Source: Brevibacillus fortis
GTDB taxonomy: Bacteria; Bacillota; Bacilli; Brevibacillales; Brevibacillaceae
Direction: 5' to 3'
Assembly: GCF_003013395.1 (NCBI RefSeq)
Contig: NZ_PXZM01000048.1
Span: 1-64,000, forward strand
Length of the DNA: 64,000 bases
The notes under the pieces were generated by a model. It saw nothing but the letters and a program-made list of their open reading frames with translations, was not told where the DNA came from and did no database searches. Positions within the stretch are counted from its first letter, which is position 1. Each line of letters starts with the position of its first letter. Both the position numbers and the translations under genes were made by a program. Below, one piece after another: positions 60,419 through 64,000 of this stretch.

Positions 60419-61453
60419 GTGCAAACTCGGTTGCAAGAAATGAAAGAGTCCGCACTGGGCCAAATCAGCCAAGTGACAGAAGCCGCACAACTTCAGGATT
60501 TGCGTGTCAAATACCTGGGGAAAAAGGGCGAGTTGACAGAACTGCTGCGCGGAATGGGCGGCCTGTCCCCTGAAGAGCGTCCAGTTGTCGGTCAGCTGGT
60601 AAATGAAGTAAGAGAAGCGCTGGAGGCAGCGTTCTCTGGCAAACAACAAGCATTTGAAGAAGCGGCTCTCTTTGCCAAGCTTTCTTCTCAAACGATCGAT
60701 GTGACACTGCCAGGACGTCCAGTACCAGCAGGCACCATGCACCCGCTCTCTCGAATCATTGAAGAGATCGAAGACATTTTCATCGGTCTGGGCTTTGAAG
60801 TGGCAGAAGGTCCTGAGGTAGAAATGGACCACTTCAACTTCGAGATGCTGAACCTGCCAAAAGATCACCCGGCACGCGACATGCAAGATACATTCTACGT
60901 CACAGAAGAGCTACTGCTCCGTACACAGACATCTCCTGTGCAAGCACGTACGATGTTGAAAAAAGAAGGCAAGACACCACTCAAAATGATCTGTCCGGGT
61001 AAAGTGTATCGCCGCGATGATGACGATGCGACACACTCCCATCAATTCACGCAGATCGAGGGTCTCGTCATTGATAAAAAAATTGGGATGAGTGACTTGA
61101 AAGGTACCCTCTTGACGTTTGCCCGTCAAATGTTCGGGGAAAACCAACAAATTCGTTTGCGCCCTAGCTTCTTCCCGTTCACGGAGCCTTCCGTAGAAGT
61201 AGACCTGCAATGCTTCAACTGCGGTGGCAACGGTTGCCGTGTATGTAAGCAAACAGGCTGGATCGAGATTTTGGGTGCTGGTATGGTCCACCCGCGCGTA
61301 CTGGAAATGGCCGGCTACAACCCTGAGGAAGTCAGCGGCTTTGCATTCGGTATGGGTGTAGAACGCATTGCGATGCTCAAATACGCGGTGGAAGACATCC
61401 GCCATTTTTATACCAACGACGTTCGTTTCCTGCGTCAGTTCAATCGAGGCTAG
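60419..61453 (+). CDS. pheS: Phenylalanyl-tRNA synthetase alpha subunit
   Basis: 344 residues with a GTG start at 60419 (AAAGGAG 9 bases upstream). N-terminal coiled coil (1-85), then class II core: HPLSRIIEEIEDIFIGLGFE (motif 1), DDATHSHQFTQIEGLVIDK (motif 2), FPFTEPSVEVD and GAGMVHPRVLEMAG, FGMGVERIAMLKY (motif 3). Works as an alpha2beta2 enzyme with PheT, encoded 15 bp downstream. T-box controlled. Confidence 0.97.
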   Translation: MQTRLQEMKESALGQISQVTEAAQLQDLRVKYLGKKGELTELLRGMGGLSPEERPVVGQLVNEVREALEAAFSGKQQAFEEAALFAKLSSQTIDVTLPGRPVPAGTMHPLSRIIEEIEDIFIGLGFEVAEGPEVEMDHFNFEMLNLPKDHPARDMQDTFYVTEELLLRTQTSPVQARTMLKKEGKTPLKMICPGKVYRRDDDDATHSHQFTQIEGLVIDKKIGMSDLKGTLLTFARQMFGENQQIRLRPSFFPFTEPSVEVDLQCFNCGGNGCRVCKQTGWIEILGAGMVHPRVLEMAGYNPEEVSGFAFGMGVERIAMLKYAVEDIRHFYTNDVRFLRQFNRG

Positions 61454-61468
61454 AGAGGAGAGGCAAAG

Positions 61469-63892
61469 ATGAAGGTATCGTACCAATGGTTATCTGAATA
61501 CGTCGATCTGAGTGGAACGACGCCCCAGGAGCTGGCTGAAAAGCTGACTCGCAGCGGGATTGAAGTAGACGCAGTTGAATCGCGCAACGCAGGTGTATCC
61601 GGTGTTGTGATCGGTTATGTAAAAGAACGCAGCAAGCACCCGGATGCAGACCGTCTCAACGTATGCGTCGTTGATGCAGGAAAAGGAGAAGACCTGCAAA
61701 TTGTTTGTGGAGCAGCGAACGTAGACAAGGGACAAAAAGTTCTCGTTGCCCTGATCGGTGCAAAGCTCCCTGATGGTCTGAACATCAAGCGTTCCAAGCT
61801 GCGCGGTGTAGAATCCCAAGGGATGATCTGCTCGGCAAAAGAATTGGGCTTAAACGAAAAGCTTCTGGCAAAAGATCAGCAAGAAGGCATTATGGTCCTG
61901 CCAGCGGATGCGGAAATTGGAATGGATGCTGTTTCCTACCTCGGCTTGGATGACTACGTGCTGGAATTGGGATTGACGCCGAACCGTTCTGATTGCTTGA
62001 GCATGCTGGGGGTTGCTTACGAGGTTGCCGCTATTTTGGGCAAAGAAGTGGTATTCCCGCAAACCGAGCTGACCGAAAATGGTGGCGCCAACCCGATTCA
62101 AGTCAAGATCGAAGCTACGAATGAAAGCTATCAATACCACGGCCGTCACTTCACCAACGCCAAAATCGCGACATCTCCGCAATGGATGAAAAATCGCCTG
62201 ATGGCAGCGGGAATTCGTCCGATCAACAACGTGGTAGACGTAACGAACTATGTCCTGCTTGAATACGGTCAGCCGCTGCATGCTTTTGATGCGACACAGG
62301 TAGCTGATCGCTCTATTGTCGTTCGACTGGCAAACGAGGGTGAAAAACTCGTGACATTGGACGATCAAGAGCGCACGCTGGATGAGCAAACCTTGCTGAT
62401 TGCCGACCAGACCAAAGGCTTGGCGATCGCTGGTGTCATGGGCGGAGCTAACTCCGAAATCACTGGCGAAACGAGCGAAATCATTCTCGAAGCAGCTTGG
62501 TTCACTCCGAAAACAGTACGCCGCACAGCTCGTATGCTCGGCATGCGTACGGAAGGCTGCGTACGTTGGGAAAAAGGCGTTGACCAAGCGCGTGTACAGG
62601 AAGCGGGAGAGCGCGCCGCAGCACTGATTCAGCAATTGTCTGGGGCAACGGTATCCAAAGGAATCAGCTCTGCTGTTGTAAGCGAAGCTACGCCTGCTGT
62701 TGTTTCCGTTACGCTTACCAAAATCAATCAGCATCTGGGAACCGACATGTCGGCTTCTGATGTATCGCCGATTTTCGAGCGTCTGCAATTCCCGTTTGAA
62801 GTAGCAGGCGACAAATGGACGGTAACCGTTCCGACGAGACGTGGAGACATTACACTGCCAGAGGATTTGGTGGAAGAGGTTGCACGTCTGTACGGCTACG
62901 ACAACATTCCGACCAGCTTGCCTTCTGGTTCGTCCACACAAGGACAGTTGACAAAAGAACAGCAATTGCGCCGTACCATCCGTCATCATTTGATCGGTAC
63001 TGGCATGAATGAAGCGATTTCCTATGCACTGGTTCATCCTGATCGTGTCGAGGCAGTGGCTGGTCTGCATCAGGAAAAAGTAAACCCTGTTGCGCTCATG
63101 ATGCCTATGAGTGAAGACCATAGCGTTCTGCGCACGAGCTTGATTCCTAGCCTCTTGGAAACAGTCGCTTACAATAAAAACCGCCAAAACCACGATATCG
63201 CGATTTTTGAATTGGGCCGTGTGTTCTTGACGAAAGAAGAAACACTCACACAGCTTCCGGAAGAGCGTCTGTATGTAGCCGGTGCATTGACTGGGCAGCT
63301 GCTCACACAAAACTGGATGGGTGCTAAGCAGCCTGTTGATTTCTTCCAAACCAAAGGGATTGTGGAATCACTCTTTGCCCGTTTGGGTATCCAAGCTGCC
63401 CAGTACAAAGCAGTACAGGACATCGCGGGTATGCACCCGGGACGTACCGCAGAAGTATGGGTAGGAGAAAAACGTCTGGGCTATCTGGGGCAAGTTCATC
63501 CAGGTACAGAAAAAGCGTATGATCTGTCCGAAACATACGTATTCCAGTTGGATGTAACTGCTTTGATTGATGTAGCTGCCGAGGTAGGACATTACAATCA
63601 GTTGCCGAAGTCCCCAGCGGTAACGCGTGACTTGGCTCTCGTTGTCGATCGCAGTGTAGCTGCTGGTGCATTGGAAGCAACGATTCGTGAAGTGGCAGGT
63701 GAACTGCTCGAGTCCGTAACCCTGTTCGATGTATATATGGGTGAGCGTATTGCCCAAGATAAGAAGAGCATGGCATTTGCCCTCGTATTCCGTCACGCAG
63801 AGCGTACTTTGCAGGACGAAGAGATTCAACAAGTGACCACTGCTGTCATCGAAGCCTTGAAAAACAACACAAGCGCTGAATTGCGCATGTAA
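61469..63892 (+). CDS. pheT: Phenylalanyl-tRNA synthetase beta subunit
   Basis: 807 residues. Domains in order: N-terminal with OB-fold tRNA-binding insert (about 40-150, HPDADRLNVCVVDAGKGEDL), B3/B4 editing domain (about 210-385, INNVVDVTNYVLLEYGQPLH), B5 (about 410-475), catalytic-like core (HSVLRTSLIPSLLETVAYN) and FDX-ACB anticodon domain (from about 713, SPAVTRDLALVVD). GAGAGGAGAGG precedes the ATG. Confidence 0.97.
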   Translation: MKVSYQWLSEYVDLSGTTPQELAEKLTRSGIEVDAVESRNAGVSGVVIGYVKERSKHPDADRLNVCVVDAGKGEDLQIVCGAANVDKGQKVLVALIGAKLPDGLNIKRSKLRGVESQGMICSAKELGLNEKLLAKDQQEGIMVLPADAEIGMDAVSYLGLDDYVLELGLTPNRSDCLSMLGVAYEVAAILGKEVVFPQTELTENGGANPIQVKIEATNESYQYHGRHFTNAKIATSPQWMKNRLMAAGIRPINNVVDVTNYVLLEYGQPLHAFDATQVADRSIVVRLANEGEKLVTLDDQERTLDEQTLLIADQTKGLAIAGVMGGANSEITGETSEIILEAAWFTPKTVRRTARMLGMRTEGCVRWEKGVDQARVQEAGERAAALIQQLSGATVSKGISSAVVSEATPAVVSVTLTKINQHLGTDMSASDVSPIFERLQFPFEVAGDKWTVTVPTRRGDITLPEDLVEEVARLYGYDNIPTSLPSGSSTQGQLTKEQQLRRTIRHHLIGTGMNEAISYALVHPDRVEAVAGLHQEKVNPVALMMPMSEDHSVLRTSLIPSLLETVAYNKNRQNHDIAIFELGRVFLTKEETLTQLPEERLYVAGALTGQLLTQNWMGAKQPVDFFQTKGIVESLFARLGIQAAQYKAVQDIAGMHPGRTAEVWVGEKRLGYLGQVHPGTEKAYDLSETYVFQLDVTALIDVAAEVGHYNQLPKSPAVTRDLALVVDRSVAAGALEATIREVAGELLESVTLFDVYMGERIAQDKKSMAFALVFRHAERTLQDEEIQQVTTAVIEALKNNTSAELRM

Positions 63893-63974
63893 GATTGCTT
63901 GACGAAATCTGACATTTTCAGTAACCTAAAAAAGGATAAAGTAGAGCAAAGGTCGCAGTAGGGAGGTACCTCTC

Positions 63975-64000
63975 GTGCAAGGTGATGGGAAAAATCGTTT
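63975..64000 (+). CDS. zapA: Probable start of zapA (partial, cut by window end)
   Basis: GTG at 63975 with AGGGAGGT 8 bases upstream opens a frame reading MQGDGKNRF to the window end. This is like the N-terminus of Bacillus-type ZapA (FtsZ-ring protein), which lies just downstream of pheST in related genomes. Only eight full codons are visible, so the identity is an inference from position and start. Confidence 0.45.

Noticed and set aside
61850..63349. 499-codon open frame on the minus strand
   Set aside because: Fully antisense to pheT; no start signal and no recognisable domain.

Overview
The window looks like a chromosomal segment of a spore-forming Gram-positive bacterium close to Brevibacillus (Paenibacillaceae/Bacilli). 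The evidence is the set of spore genes (cwlJ, gerQ, sspI, ytxC, a gerA-type germinant receptor operon), three T-box leaders, the Bacillus-type order sspI / ktr-like / trmH-like / pheS / pheT, strong AGGAGG ribosome sites and TTGACA-17-TATAAT promoters. No tRNA, rRNA, CRISPR, prophage or transposase gene was recognised. The genus is an inference from gene content only.

Region by region. (1) 1-9.3 kb: four paralogous substrate-binding lipoproteins of the peptide/glutathione ABC family, with a cytosine-deaminase-like amidohydrolase, but no permease or ATPase. Three of the four genes are preceded by tandem copies of a 16-base motif with a 21-bp period, ending a constant 36 bp before a -10 box. 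Hairpin repeats lie between the paralogues. (2) 9.4-15.4 kb: NUDIX hydrolase, 14-TM drug exporter, Eis-like acetyltransferase, a small membrane protein, a PilZ protein, a zinc-finger/HTH/DUF2087/GIY-YIG composite protein and a conserved small protein. (3) 15.5-20.4 kb: cwlJ-gerQ, divergent from a MerR regulator / acyl-CoA ligase / acyl-CoA dehydrogenase operon whose promoter contains a perfect palindrome. (4) 20.4-31.5 kb: membrane proteins, mqnC, ytxC, T-box-thrS, a chemoreceptor, moaA, and the infC-rpmI-rplT translation operon with an attenuator leader and an ATT start. (5) 31.6-36.6 kb: a small beta-rich protein, a LuxR-type regulator divergent from an R2lox oxidase, a tandem pair of small secreted proteins, and cysH-sat for sulfate assimilation. 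(6) 36.6-43.3 kb: leucine T-box followed by ilvB-ilvN-ilvC-leuA-leuB. (7) 43.3-52.1 kb: TrkH/KtrB potassium channel, MocR regulator, moaB, a B12/radical-SAM enzyme, AlkD, DedA, DUF1294 and kynureninase. (8) 52.2-64 kb: a germinant receptor operon with two permease genes, sspI, a Ktr regulatory subunit, an rRNA methyltransferase, a DUF2225 protein, T-box-pheS-pheT and the first bases of a probable zapA.

Amino-acid supply and charging are tied together by the three T-boxes. Aligning their specifier regions (triplet followed by AC(C/T)) gives ACC (Thr) for thrS, CTC (Leu) for ilvB and TTC (Phe) for pheS. The most interesting unexplained signal is the helically phased direct-repeat array in front of the binding-protein genes, together with the palindrome-rich leader of the second one, which shares a 19-base word with the region upstream of cysH.
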